Counted from the stretch's first letter, positions 1-8,870 are shown. The stretch: 64,000 bases of DNA from UBA4722 sp041690995 (GCA_041690995.1 JBEPVM010000001.1:62001-126000); one strand, 5' to 3'. Numbers and translations: made by a program. The notes: a model not told the origin generated them from the letters alone.

Positions 1-576
1 AACATGCCAATGTTCATACAGAGATTTGGGCGGCGGGTTTTGTACATTGAAATCTCTCTGCAAATTAGAATGATGGGTGTTACAACCAATATTAGGCAAC
101 ATAAAGGCTGATCTGACACCTGACGTTGCCGTTAGAATTCCTTTGGCAGCATAAAAACGGCTGCTTTTTTTATTAAGGGTGGACGAGAAAGGAAAAAACA
201 TGCCAGGAGAATAAACTAACCAAGGAATACTAATACTTTCATCTTTTAAATCTATAAAATATTCTAATTGTTTCTCAAGTACCATACCCAAAGGAGCGCT
301 ATCCATCCCATAACCTAAATGCTTAATAATATCTTTGGGAAGGGTTGGATCGGAGAGCCTATTATATCCACCCCATTTTCCAGGAATAAATAAACTTTGA
401 ATATCCCCGATCAAATCTCCATAAGGATAATAAGCCAAATAAAGTGGAAATGTTGAATCAGGATTGAGTTCATCTATAATTTTCGCAAAGGTGGGTTCTA
501 CTTTTTTGACTCGATCACGTATATCTGCCCAATATACTTTGACTAACCCTTTGCCCTCGTCTATTTCAGTTACCAT
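1..576 (-). CDS. Hypothetical protein, 5' part only (runs off the left edge)
   Basis: An open frame reads leftward from the ATG at 574-576 to base 1 without a stop: 192 codons, beginning MVTEIDEGKG. The visible part is rich in aromatic residues and prolines, has no signal peptide or membrane segment, and includes IPGKWGGYNR and SNLQRDFNVQNPPPK. I do not recognise the family. The ribosome binding site is weak (GGTGG just before the ATG). The uninterrupted frame and protein-like composition support a real gene; its C-terminus lies outside the window. Confidence 0.6.
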   Translation of the reverse strand, partial: MVTEIDEGKGLVKVYWADIRDRVKKVEPTFAKIIDELNPDSTFPLYLAYYPYGDLIGDIQSLFIPGKWGGYNRLSDPTLPKDIIKHLGYGMDSAPLGMVLEKQLEYFIDLKDESISIPWLVYSPGMFFPFSSTLNKKSSRFYAAKGILTATSGVRSAFMLPNIGCNTHHSNLQRDFNVQNPPPKSLYEHWHV

Positions 577-966
577 GCCACCACCGATATGATTATTATT
601 ATGCTTTAAAATTTATACCCTAATTTATTAAATAAAAATTAGAACGATGAAAAGTAGAACGCAGTTTGGCCTACCAAAAGAAAAAATTCAATGATGAGAT
701 AGGCGCTCAATTGGATGGAATAGCATGTTTCGTGGGATTTCGAAGTAATATTGAATAGAAAAGATTATGTAAGAGAGAGCGAAATACTATGCCAGCTATG
801 CAGGCATGATGTCAATTAATGGCTGCAGCCCGTCATATACCTACATTATTTGTAAGATATATCTTACGCAAACTATAGCACATTAGCCGCATCAATTAAA
901 ACCAAAAATATATATACTGCTACAAAATTAATCTTTTCTGAAACCCTAAAATGAGGATATTTAATA
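577..966. other. Gene-free stretch between the edge gene and the first small gene
   Basis: About 390 AT-rich bases between two diverging genes, so it should hold promoters for both. I see no convincing ORF, RNA or transposon end. The one clear structure is a perfect 16-bp palindrome at 852-867. Confidence 0.5.
852..867. promoter_or_regulatory. Perfect 16-bp palindrome, possible operator
   Basis: GTAAGATATATCTTAC is a perfect palindrome about 100 bases upstream of the small gene at 967. No T-run follows it, so it is not a terminator. A dimeric repressor site is plausible but unproven. Confidence 0.3.
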
Positions 967-1170
967 ATGAAGAATACAAAGGCAGTAGAAGAAGAATTGT
1001 TGCGCGTTCAAAAAGATATTCATTTTTATTTAGGACGAATCACGCGGCTACATGCGTCACTCAAACAAGAGGAAGAAAAACTCTATTTCCGATTACAACG
1101 AGAAAAAACTTTAAAAATTTCTTTAGATAAATACGGTAGACAACACGATGAATATCATGAAGAAATTTAA
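967..1170 (+). CDS. Small charged helical protein, unknown
   Basis: A 67-residue protein, highly charged and almost certainly all helical: heptad-like leucines and Glu/Lys-rich stretches (EEELLRVQKD, LKQEEEKLYFRL) suggest a short coiled coil. A GAGGA ribosome binding site lies about nine bases before the ATG, supporting translation. There is no signal peptide or transmembrane segment. Neighbours give no functional clue: a second tiny gene lies convergent just downstream. I do not recognise a family. Confidence 0.5.
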   Translation: MKNTKAVEEELLRVQKDIHFYLGRITRLHASLKQEEEKLYFRLQREKTLKISLDKYGRQHDEYHEEI

Positions 1171-1223
1171 TAATCGAATACAGGCGGGTCAGCTATTAGC
1201 CGAATGGCTGACCGCTTATCAAA

Positions 1224-1400
1224 TTAGAAATTTTCCCACAGCGTTTTAACCCGTTTAACCTTCTCATCGGGATTATCACGCAAAGAATAAATACGTACGT
1301 ATTTTTCTTGTTCTTTCTGCTGAGAAAGCGAGAGAGAGGGATGCTGCTTATCGAAATTTTGCAAATCTTGATCAATTTCACTTACGTAATTTTTAAACAC
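1224..1400 (-). CDS. Small hypothetical protein, GTG start
   Basis: A 58-residue frame opening with GTG at 1400 and closing with TAA at 1224, preceded by an excellent AAGGAGA ribosome binding site at the right spacing. The product (starting VFKNYVSEIDQD, ending VKTLWENF) is soluble and charged, with normal protein-like composition. A longer minus-strand frame over the same bases has low-complexity hydrophobic content and no binding site, so I prefer this one. No family recognised; it converges on the small gene at 967. Confidence 0.6.
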   Translation of the reverse strand: MFKNYVSEIDQDLQNFDKQHPSLSLSQQKEQEKYVRIYSLRDNPDEKVKRVKTLWENF

Positions 1401-1508
1401 AGCACGTCTCCTTATTTTCTATGTCTGGCAAATGATAGCATATTCATTTACGGACGTAGTTAATTTTAGTAAGCTCGTTAACTGGCTTATGAGAGAGTTG
1501 GTTAAAAA

Positions 1509-2981
1509 ATGAAATGTTGGCGGGTTATTATTTTATTAGCCTTGGTTTGTGGCATAGTGGGTAGCGCCATACAGACAAGCGCTTACGCTTATTCTGCTCC
1601 CATCTATGGGAAACAAAATCTGATAGCGACACTCAATCAGCTAACTCGAGGAACGGACGCGGGTGCTGACGTGGGTATTCAAATCAAATCTATGAGTTCG
1701 GGTGAAGTGCTATTCAGCAAAAACGCACAAGACTTATTAATACCCGCGAGCGTTATGAAAATTCTCACCGCAGAAGCTGCTTTGCTTTATTTGGGGCCTA
1801 ATTATACTTTTCCTACTCGCTTATCCACTGATGCATCTCAAATTAAAGGGGGTGTCATTAAGGGTAATGTTTATTTAATTCATAGTGGCGACCCTTCTTT
1901 AACGTATATGGATTTAACAGATTTATTAATCATTTTAAAATCCCAGCATATCCAAGAAATTACAGGTAACGTGTATATTGATACCACAGCTTATGATCAA
2001 GCTAATTTCGGTCCGGGTTGGATATGGCATGACAAACAATATTGTTATGCAGCGCCGATTAACGCGAGCATCATCAACCATAATTGTTTGTCATTTAAAA
2101 TTGCCCCGGCAAAGGTAGCAGGACATCGAGCCAGCATTATACCCAACCCCCATTATTATTATTCTGGCATTGAAAATTCTGTCATAACGAATAAACCCAA
2201 ACGTTTTCATCCCTGTTATATGCAGCTTACCCATACAGCGCGCGGTATCTCTATTAGCGGTTGTATCCCTAAAGGTCATTACGCATCAGGCGCAACCACC
2301 GTCATTCAAGATATTCTCGGTTATAATAAATCGCTGATGCATTGGTTATTTAGGCGTTATGGTATCCAAGTTAACGGCAATATTATCCCTGGTTCTGCGC
2401 CCGGTGCTTTACATGTTATTGCAGTCCATCAATCTAAGCCTTTATATTTGCTTGTCAAAGAAATGTTAAAAAAATCCGATAATGTGATCGCAGGTTCTTT
2501 ATTTAAAAAGATGGGAGAACTTTATTCCAAGCAACCAGGCAGTTGGAAAAATGGCAGTGAAGCAGTCAAACAAATTCTAGCTCAAAAAGCAGATGTGAAT
2601 GCCTCACAACTGACTATTCTGGATGGCTCAGGATTATCCTCAGAGAATCGTATTAAACCCGCACAAATGATGCAAGTGTTGAATTTTGCTTTTCATCATT
2701 CACAAACAAACGAGCAATTTATTTCTGCGCTGCCCATTGCTGGCGTAGACGGTACGTTAAAACATCGCTTATATAACGTAGCAAGAAGAGTATACGCTAA
2801 AACAGGCACTATATCAGGCGTTACTTCCCTTGCGGGCTATGCTATTAACAAAAATAAGGAACCACTTGCTTTTGTCATTATTGTCAATAGGCGCCATGGC
2901 AATATTTGGAAATATCGTAAAATGGAAGATGATATTGTGACAGCATTAGCAAATTATAGAACCTCCAGCTATTCTCCCTAA
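1509..2981 (+). CDS. dacB: D-alanyl-D-alanine carboxypeptidase/endopeptidase (PBP4, peptidase S13)
   Basis: A periplasmic penicillin-binding protein that trims and cleaves peptidoglycan cross-links. An N-terminal signal peptide of about 27 residues is followed by the three active-site motifs of the S13 family: SVMK at residues 81-84 (catalytic Ser81), SDN near 324 and KTG near 434. The 490-residue length fits the PBP4 family, including the inserted domain between the first two motifs. The next gene starts three bases after the stop, so the two are probably co-transcribed. Confident assignment. Confidence 0.93.
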   Translation: MKCWRVIILLALVCGIVGSAIQTSAYAYSAPIYGKQNLIATLNQLTRGTDAGADVGIQIKSMSSGEVLFSKNAQDLLIPASVMKILTAEAALLYLGPNYTFPTRLSTDASQIKGGVIKGNVYLIHSGDPSLTYMDLTDLLIILKSQHIQEITGNVYIDTTAYDQANFGPGWIWHDKQYCYAAPINASIINHNCLSFKIAPAKVAGHRASIIPNPHYYYSGIENSVITNKPKRFHPCYMQLTHTARGISISGCIPKGHYASGATTVIQDILGYNKSLMHWLFRRYGIQVNGNIIPGSAPGALHVIAVHQSKPLYLLVKEMLKKSDNVIAGSLFKKMGELYSKQPGSWKNGSEAVKQILAQKADVNASQLTILDGSGLSSENRIKPAQMMQVLNFAFHHSQTNEQFISALPIAGVDGTLKHRLYNVARRVYAKTGTISGVTSLAGYAINKNKEPLAFVIIVNRRHGNIWKYRKMEDDIVTALANYRTSSYSP

Positions 2982-2984
2982 AAT

Positions 2985-4016
2985 ATGAATGAAATAGAAA
3001 CTAAAAGGCTTGTCTTAAATAGTTTTAAAAAACACGAGAATTCTATTAAAAGTAGTAATAGGTTAGAGGATATTGAAATTTTGGCGCAACGTAGCAACGA
3101 TAATATCCACACGGTTGTCTATGAAATAAATGGTCAAGGAAAAAATAATAGTAAGGATATGCTATATGAAATATCTTTTTTTAAAAAAGATGAGTTTCAA
3201 AATTTCGAATATTCATACAAGTATGATCTATCTCAGTTATCTGAAAAATATTGTTCTATGCAAGAAAATGAATTATGTATCAGGCAGATTGGCGATAGAG
3301 TATTACATTGTGAAGCTAAACCTGTTACTGATTTTACATCCGATCCAGAAAATGAAATAAATAAGCAAATCACTTTACTTAAAAATGTATTATCTAAAAC
3401 GGGTGGTGTGGGCATTGCCGCGAACCAATGTCTACAACTCGATCAACCCTTAAAAATAATATTAGTCGGCATTGATTATCAAAACCAGGAACATTTGATT
3501 AAAGCAATTTCACGTTACCCCTCACTGTTGTTCCCAGAGCTGCAAGTTTATATTAACCCTATGATTATAGATATAAGTCATGAGTATGATGTTTTTCCAG
3601 AAGGATGTTTAAGTGTAACAGGCGTATTGCGTGCGCTCGTCCTAAGACCTATAACTGTAACCATTCGTTATCAAGATAGAGGGGGGCATTTTCATGAGGA
3701 ACAATTCAGTGGGATGGATGCTCGTATCATGCTGCATGAAATGGATCATATTCAAAATGGTAAAGTGTATATTCAGCGAATTATAGAAGAACTCTCTCAT
3801 GACCAACTCACTCAGATGAAAAAAATAGTTTCTAAAAGTCTGCCAGACTCAAAAAAAAATCCAATAATGAATGCGTTTCTATCACCATTCATTGTTTTTA
3901 AGCGAGACCAAGGCAATAAATTGATTTTTGATGAGGGCGAGCTGGCAGAAACATTAAAAAAGATGCCTGCTATTGTGCTGCATGGCATCCATAATGAATT
4001 AATGAATGAACTGTGA
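2985..4016 (+). CDS. Peptide deformylase-like protein with N- and C-terminal extensions
   Basis: The deformylase core (about residues 97-275) has all three family motifs: GVGIAANQ near 141, EGCLSV near 206 and HEMDH near 250. These hold the glutamine, metal-binding cysteine and two metal-binding histidines with the catalytic glutamate, so activity is plausible. Ordinary deformylases are about 170 residues; this one is 343, with roughly 95 unrecognised charged residues in front and 65 behind. No clear ribosome binding site precedes the start, so coupling to dacB is likely. The ORF ends at a TGA where the related fragment at 5832-5931 has AAA, suggesting loss of about seven terminal residues by a nonsense change. 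Housekeeping def is probably elsewhere. Confidence 0.8.
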   Translation: MNEIETKRLVLNSFKKHENSIKSSNRLEDIEILAQRSNDNIHTVVYEINGQGKNNSKDMLYEISFFKKDEFQNFEYSYKYDLSQLSEKYCSMQENELCIRQIGDRVLHCEAKPVTDFTSDPENEINKQITLLKNVLSKTGGVGIAANQCLQLDQPLKIILVGIDYQNQEHLIKAISRYPSLLFPELQVYINPMIIDISHEYDVFPEGCLSVTGVLRALVLRPITVTIRYQDRGGHFHEEQFSGMDARIMLHEMDHIQNGKVYIQRIIEELSHDQLTQMKKIVSKSLPDSKKNPIMNAFLSPFIVFKRDQGNKLIFDEGELAETLKKMPAIVLHGIHNELMNEL

Positions 4017-4276
4017 AAACGTATAGAGCATGTGTGATATATAAATTAATGTTAAAAAAATAATTTTTCCCCCCGAAAAAATACAAGTAATTGGTTGATT
4101 ATATTGAAAAGTTAGCGTTTTATGAGCAATATCCATTAACTGAGAGGAGTAGGTTTATAGGAGAAATTAGAGAGACGACTGGAATGTTAAATTAACATTT
4201 CACATAGAATAATATATTCGCATTTCGCTAGTATATATCTGTTTGTAATGTACAAAAGTATTAAAGGTGGTGTTTA
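4017..4276. other. AT-rich spacer with a possible coding remnant
   Basis: The first bases continue the reading past the deformylase stop (codons for KRIEHV before a second TGA). At 4091-4195 there is a 34-codon open stretch with protein-like composition (YEQYPLTERSRFIGEIRE) and no proper start; it may be the decayed tail of a lost gene. The promoter of the regulator at 4277 should lie here. Confidence 0.3.
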
Positions 4277-5701
4277 GTGGATATTAATCAAGTCATGGTG
4301 CTGATACAGCAGGGTGAGTCACATCACTTGGAATTTAAAAGATCTACCGCTCAGTTAAAAGCAGCTTTTGAAACGGTTTGTGCGTTTTTAAATGGGCAAG
4401 GTGGTATTATATTAATCGGCGTTTCTGATAATGGTCAAATAAGCGGTCAAGATGTCACAGATAACACTCGCCAGGAAATTGCACGTGAAATAAATAAGAT
4501 TGAGCCATCAGCGTCAATTGAGATATTTTATTTGCTGGTAAATCATAAAAAATATGTGATTGTTATTGAAGTTGCCCCCAATAACCATGCACCTTATACG
4601 TATGATGGACGTGCTTTTGAACGTAATCAATCAACTACCCATAGGATGACGCAGCATGGCTATGAGCAATTGTTAGTTGAACGTGGGCAATTAAATCATT
4701 CGTGGGAAGAGTCAATTGCCACTAGCTATGCGATTGATGATCTTGACCTTAATGAAATTCGCTTAGCTGTTAAGCAAGGTATTGCTGCTGGACGTGTTCC
4801 AGCGACTGCGGATAATGAAACGATAGAAGGTATTTTAAAGAGTTGGAATCTTATGGAAAATGGAAGAATTAATAATGCGGCGGTCGTTTTATTTGCTAAA
4901 AATATATTGCCTCGCTACCCTCAATGTCATTTAAAATTAGGGCGATTTAGAGGAATAGATATGCTGGGAGATTTTATTGATAATAAAGAATTTTTTGGTA
5001 ACGCCTTTAAAATGCTTGAAGAAGCGAATAGTTTTATCGCTCGCCACCTACCGATCGCTAGTTTTTTTGAACAGGATCGTTTTGAACGGATTGATAAACC
5101 GGCTTTGCCTACATTAGCTGTACGCGAAGCATTGATAAATGCAATTTGTCATCGTGATTATTCAAATCGAGCATCCTCAATTACATTAGCTATTTTTGAT
5201 GATCGTATGGAGATATGGAATAGCGGAAAGTTACCTGCTAATTTAAAAATAGCTGATTTAAGAAAAAAGCATAAGTCAGAATCCAGAAATAAAATTATCG
5301 CAAAAGTTTTTTACGACAGAAAATATTTCGATGGATGGGGCACAGGAATTATTAAAATTTTTGATTTATGTCGTGCAAATGACGTGCCTGATCCAGAATA
5401 TGAGGAGTATTCTGGAGGAGTTGAAATTCGTTTTAAATTTAGGGAGTCAATAGGTACTCCAAAAAAATCTGAGCTTGTGTTCTCCGAATATCCGTTAAGT
5501 ATTCGCCAAAGAAATATCTTAAAAATTCTGATGGCAGGCACAAAAATGACTGTTGGAGAAATTACAAAAAGTATGGAAAATCCACCTTCACCACGTACAG
5601 TAGGGGATGATCTATCGTTTTTAAAAGAATCAGGATTAGTGAAACTTGAAGGTGTAGGCCGCGGAGCCAAGTGGTTTGCTGAATCAAAGCAGAAAAAATA
5701 A
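4277..5701 (+). CDS. AlbA_2/Schlafen-type ATP-binding transcriptional regulator
   Basis: A 474-residue cytoplasmic protein with three parts. Residues about 10-135 form an AlbA_2 (divergent AAA-4/Schlafen-like) domain with HLEFKRS and the Gly-rich GGIILIGVSDNG. Residues about 270-370 resemble an HATPase-type region (AVREALINAICHRDYS, then DDRMEIWNSG). The last 70 residues form a winged-helix DNA-binding domain. The family is annotated as putative transcriptional regulators; targets are unknown. GTG start at 4277 with AAAGGTGG upstream. It is a mobile, accessory type of gene and lies between two copies of the deformylase 3' end, so horizontal acquisition is likely. Confidence 0.82.
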   Translation: MDINQVMVLIQQGESHHLEFKRSTAQLKAAFETVCAFLNGQGGIILIGVSDNGQISGQDVTDNTRQEIAREINKIEPSASIEIFYLLVNHKKYVIVIEVAPNNHAPYTYDGRAFERNQSTTHRMTQHGYEQLLVERGQLNHSWEESIATSYAIDDLDLNEIRLAVKQGIAAGRVPATADNETIEGILKSWNLMENGRINNAAVVLFAKNILPRYPQCHLKLGRFRGIDMLGDFIDNKEFFGNAFKMLEEANSFIARHLPIASFFEQDRFERIDKPALPTLAVREALINAICHRDYSNRASSITLAIFDDRMEIWNSGKLPANLKIADLRKKHKSESRNKIIAKVFYDRKYFDGWGTGIIKIFDLCRANDVPDPEYEEYSGGVEIRFKFRESIGTPKKSELVFSEYPLSIRQRNILKILMAGTKMTVGEITKSMENPPSPRTVGDDLSFLKESGLVKLEGVGRGAKWFAESKQKK

Positions 5702-5702
5702 A

Positions 5703-5740
5703 GGGGCGGTAATGGGGCGGTAATGGGGCGGTAATGGGGC
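5703..5740. repeat. 11-bp tandem repeat, about 3.4 copies
   Basis: Perfect head-to-tail copies of GGGGCGGTAAT starting two bases after the regulator stop codon. Locally GC-rich in an AT-rich region. Its position between the inserted gene and the deformylase remnant suggests it marks or arose near the downstream junction. Confidence 0.9.
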
Positions 5741-5831
5741 AGAACATTAATAACAGCATGATTTTATTGGGGTTTTAAATTTCGGTAAAATAGGGTCTGG
5801 CGGGGAGGGAAACCAGGGAAATATTAAGACT

Positions 5832-5931
5832 CGAGCTGATAGAAACATTAAAAAAGATGCCTGCTATTGCATTACAAGCTGTCCATAACGAGTTAATTAA
5901 TGAATTGAAAAAACGTATAGAACATAGTTAA
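5832..5931 (+). pseudogene. Remnant of a second deformylase-like gene 3' end
   Basis: These bases align without gaps to 3938-4037, the 3' end of the deformylase-like gene (about 80% identical by eye over the first 94 bases). The shared core is AGAAACATTAAAAAAGATGC. The fragment reads on in frame to a TAA at 5929-5931, coding LKKRIEHS where the upstream copy has stopped. The tail overlaps the 3' end of ubiB on the opposite strand, so this fragment is probably the original chromosomal neighbour of ubiB. Confidence 0.75.
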
Positions 5932-7477
5932 GAGTGATAACACCCAATAGCCCACTACTAAGACCAAACAAAAAATAACCCAAACCAAAACTTCTTTTAG
6001 AGTTATCAGAACGCTGTGGTTTCTTAATTAATCTCATTTCTTCCTGATATTTTTTTGTTTGAGTCAATACTTCATAAATTAACTCAGGCATTTCGGGTAA
6101 CTTCTCAGACCAATACGGTAAATTTTCACGTATTCGGCAAAAGAATGCTTTTACTCCAATTTGTTTTTTAAGCCATTTTTCCAAGAAAGGCGCTGCAGTT
6201 GCCCAAAGGTCCAGCTCAGGATAAATTTGTCTCCCAACACCTTCGACATTCAGTAATGTTTTTTGTAACAAAATAAGCTGCGGTTGAATATTAATATTAA
6301 AATGATGCGCTGTTTGAAATAGCCGTAATAACAATTGCCCAAAAGAAATATCTTTTAATGGCCGTTCAAAAATAGGTTCACAGACGGCGCGAATAGCCCC
6401 TGCAAATTGATCAACACGTGTATCGTAAGATAACCATCCTGATGCCAAATGCAATTCTGCCACACGTTGATAATCCCGCTTAAAAAAAGCTAGCATATTC
6501 TCAGCCAAATAACGCTGATCTTTTGTGCTGAGCGAACCCGCAATACCAAAATCCACAGCTATATATTGTGGATTTTCTAAGTGATGAGGCGAAACAAAAA
6601 TATTACCCGGATGCATATCGGCATGAAAAAAACTATCGCGAAACACTTGCGTGAAAAAAATTTCAATGCCTGTTTCCGCAAGTTTTTTCATATTAATGCC
6701 AGCGTTTTTCAACGCAGTAATATTATTTACAGGAATCCCATGTATACGTTCCATCACCAGTATAGTAGTCCGGCAATAATTCCAGTAAATTTCAGGAATA
6801 TAAAGTTGATCTGAATTTTTAAAATTTCGCCGTAATTGCGAAGCGTTCGCGCCTTCTCGCATTAAATCGAGTTCTTCATGCAATGTATAAGTGATCTCTT
6901 CAACAATTTCCTTAGCCTTAAACTGACGCCCGCGAGCCCAGTAATGATCTGCGAGACGTGCGATTATTCTTAACAAATCCAAATCACGTTCGATAATTTT
7001 CCTAATATTAGGACGAAGTACCTTAATAACAACAGAACGATTATCCAATAAAGTAGCCGCATGGACTTGCGCGATAGAAGCCGAAGCCAGTGCGTGATTA
7101 TCAAATTCAGAAAAAATATCAGATATAGGCGCGCCTAAGGCTGCTTCAATTATTTTTTTTGCTTCTATACTCGAAAAAGGCGGCACTTGATCTTGTAATT
7201 TTGCTAGCTCCTCTGCAATATCCTCTGGCAATAAATCACGCCGCGTTGAAAGAATTTGCCCCGCTTTAATGAAAATCGGACCCAGATTTTCTAATGCAAG
7301 GCGAATACGTACCCCTCGCGTCATTTTATTTTTTAATAACCAATACCAAGGATTAAAATATTTAAAAAATCTAAACGGATAAAACCAGGACGTTTGAAAG
7401 ATAATTTCATCTAAATTATACCGCATTAAAATAAAATTAATGCGAATTAAACGGAATAATCGCTTAAAGTAGTTCAT
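5897..7477 (-). CDS. ubiB: Ubiquinone biosynthesis atypical kinase/ATPase UbiB
   Basis: A membrane-associated atypical kinase (ABC1/ADCK family) needed for aerobic ubiquinone synthesis. The 526 residues carry the family's KxGQ motif (FIKAGQILSTRRDLLP, near residue 70), the alanine-rich nucleotide loop (ASASIAQVHAA), the catalytic MHPGN segment near 290 and a C-terminal hydrophobic anchor. It is the last gene of the minus-strand ubi group: its ATG overlaps the end of ubiJ by four bases. Its final codons are antisense to the deformylase remnant. Confidence 0.95.
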   Translation of the reverse strand: MNYFKRLFRLIRINFILMRYNLDEIIFQTSWFYPFRFFKYFNPWYWLLKNKMTRGVRIRLALENLGPIFIKAGQILSTRRDLLPEDIAEELAKLQDQVPPFSSIEAKKIIEAALGAPISDIFSEFDNHALASASIAQVHAATLLDNRSVVIKVLRPNIRKIIERDLDLLRIIARLADHYWARGRQFKAKEIVEEITYTLHEELDLMREGANASQLRRNFKNSDQLYIPEIYWNYCRTTILVMERIHGIPVNNITALKNAGINMKKLAETGIEIFFTQVFRDSFFHADMHPGNIFVSPHHLENPQYIAVDFGIAGSLSTKDQRYLAENMLAFFKRDYQRVAELHLASGWLSYDTRVDQFAGAIRAVCEPIFERPLKDISFGQLLLRLFQTAHHFNINIQPQLILLQKTLLNVEGVGRQIYPELDLWATAAPFLEKWLKKQIGVKAFFCRIRENLPYWSEKLPEMPELIYEVLTQTKKYQEEMRLIKKPQRSDNSKRSFGLGYFLFGLSSGLLGVITLNYVLYVFSIH

Positions 7478-8100
7478 TTCTTATCTCTACTTATTTTTTC
7501 AGATAATTTTTGTATTCTCGCCTCTAACCGATCTGTGTCCATACGCAATTCATCCACATCACTATAAAAATCACACAATGCTTCACTGGGCGGAAATAAA
7601 TTAGCTTCTTCATGCACATACTCATCAATATTTTCTGTCAATGTTGTACAGATACGCTTCCCAAATTGTTTAATTTTCCTTGTAAAACGGACTAATTGAT
7701 GAGACCCAATATCACCCAACCCACGTGATAGATACTCTTCCCAATCAATTTCCAACTCATCAAAAAGCGCTATCACTTGCTGCCCTAATTCTAAATTGCC
7801 CTCAATAACAATGCTATTATCAGAAAAAAATTGTTTTCTATTATCCTGCGCCAAAGCGATATGTAACAGCGATAACGGCGTACCTTTAATAGTCGTATGC
7901 GGCTCAGAAAAATGGTCTGTTTTTAACAAAATATCTGATTCAGTAAACTGAAGTTGAACGGGATGTCCCCCCAATTCAATCGTGACTATTTTTCCATTTA
8001 ATTTTAATAAACGCTGCCGAGATTCAGGATCTAAAGCAAGATAAGCATTGATTGCTTTAGGCAAATATTCTTCTATAAATTTATTTATTATGGAGTACAT
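7474..8100 (-). CDS. ubiJ: Ubiquinone biosynthesis accessory factor UbiJ (SCP2 domain)
   Basis: A 208-residue cytoplasmic protein with an SCP2/sterol-carrier-like lipid-binding fold in the N-terminal half (residues about 20-115) and a charged helical C-terminus. UbiJ is an accessory factor of the ubiquinone biosynthetic complex. Sequence conservation is modest, but length, fold pattern and its place between ubiE and ubiB match the usual gammaproteobacterial order. It overlaps ubiB and abuts ubiE, so all three are surely co-expressed. Confidence 0.88.
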   Translation of the reverse strand: MYSIINKFIEEYLPKAINAYLALDPESRQRLLKLNGKIVTIELGGHPVQLQFTESDILLKTDHFSEPHTTIKGTPLSLLHIALAQDNRKQFFSDNSIVIEGNLELGQQVIALFDELEIDWEEYLSRGLGDIGSHQLVRFTRKIKQFGKRICTTLTENIDEYVHEEANLFPPSEALCDFYSDVDELRMDTDRLEARIQKLSEKISRDKK

Positions 8101-8870
8101 TAATATTTAAATCCTATATGCAGTGCGACAATACCACCTGCTAAATTATGATATTCAACATCTTCAAAAGCACATTCTTCTAATAAATTTTTTAAAGCTA
8201 TTTGGTCAGGATGCATGCGAATAGATTCAACCAAATATTGATAACTTCTTTCATCATTCGCAATCCACCCGCCTAATTTTGGAATCAACTTAAACGAATA
8301 CGCATCATATAGAGCATCCAGCAACGGTTGCGTGGGTTTAGAAAATTCCAATACCAATAACTTCCCACCAGGCTTTAACACGCGATACATAGAATGCAAC
8401 GCAGCCGTTTTATCCGTGACATTTCGCAGCCCAAAAGCAATAGAAATACAATCAAAATAACCCGATGGAAATGGCAACTGCTCCGCATCTGCTTGCACAA
8501 AACCAACATTGCCCACAATACCTTGATTTAATAAATGTTCGCGGCCTTGTTGCAGCATTTTTTCATTAATATCCGCCAATACAACCCGACCTTCGTTTCC
8601 CACTTTTTTAGCAAATTGAGCCGCTAAATCGCCTGTTCCACCGGCTATATCCAAGATAATTTGTCCTGGAAGTATATGACTTTTTGCAATAGTAAATTTT
8701 TTCCATAAACGATGCAGCCCTAATGACATGACATCATTCATGAGATCATATTGATTGGCAACTGAGTGAAACACTTCAGCCACACGCTGAGCTTTTTCTT
8801 GTATAGGGATTTCTGTAAAACCAAAATGCGTGTGAGATTCATCAAGAGGTTTTTTTATCATTGGCGACAC
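8100..8870 (-). CDS. ubiE: Ubiquinone/menaquinone C-methyltransferase UbiE
   Basis: An S-adenosylmethionine-dependent methyltransferase acting on the benzoquinol ring. The 256 residues show the SAM-binding motif ILDIAGGTGDL near residue 70, the family signature around YDLMNDVMSLG, and the C-terminal GGIVALHIGFKY ending typical of UbiE. Its start overlaps the 3' end of queF by 13 bases. The ATG for MIKKPL, three codons in, is an alternative start. Confidence 0.96.
   Translation of the reverse strand: MSPMIKKPLDESHTHFGFTEIPIQEKAQRVAEVFHSVANQYDLMNDVMSLGLHRLWKKFTIAKSHILPGQIILDIAGGTGDLAAQFAKKVGNEGRVVLADINEKMLQQGREHLLNQGIVGNVGFVQADAEQLPFPSGYFDCISIAFGLRNVTDKTAALHSMYRVLKPGGKLLVLEFSKPTQPLLDALYDAYSFKLIPKLGGWIANDERSYQYLVESIRMHPDQIALKNLLEECAFEDVEYHNLAGGIVALHIGFKY

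Noticed and set aside
1196..1381. 61-codon minus-strand ORF
   Set aside because: Wrong frame: the frame with GTG at 1400 has the ribosome binding site and better composition.
5311..5670. 119-codon minus-strand ORF within the AlbA_2 regulator
   Set aside because: Fully inside a well-supported gene, no binding site and Pro/Ser-rich shadow composition.
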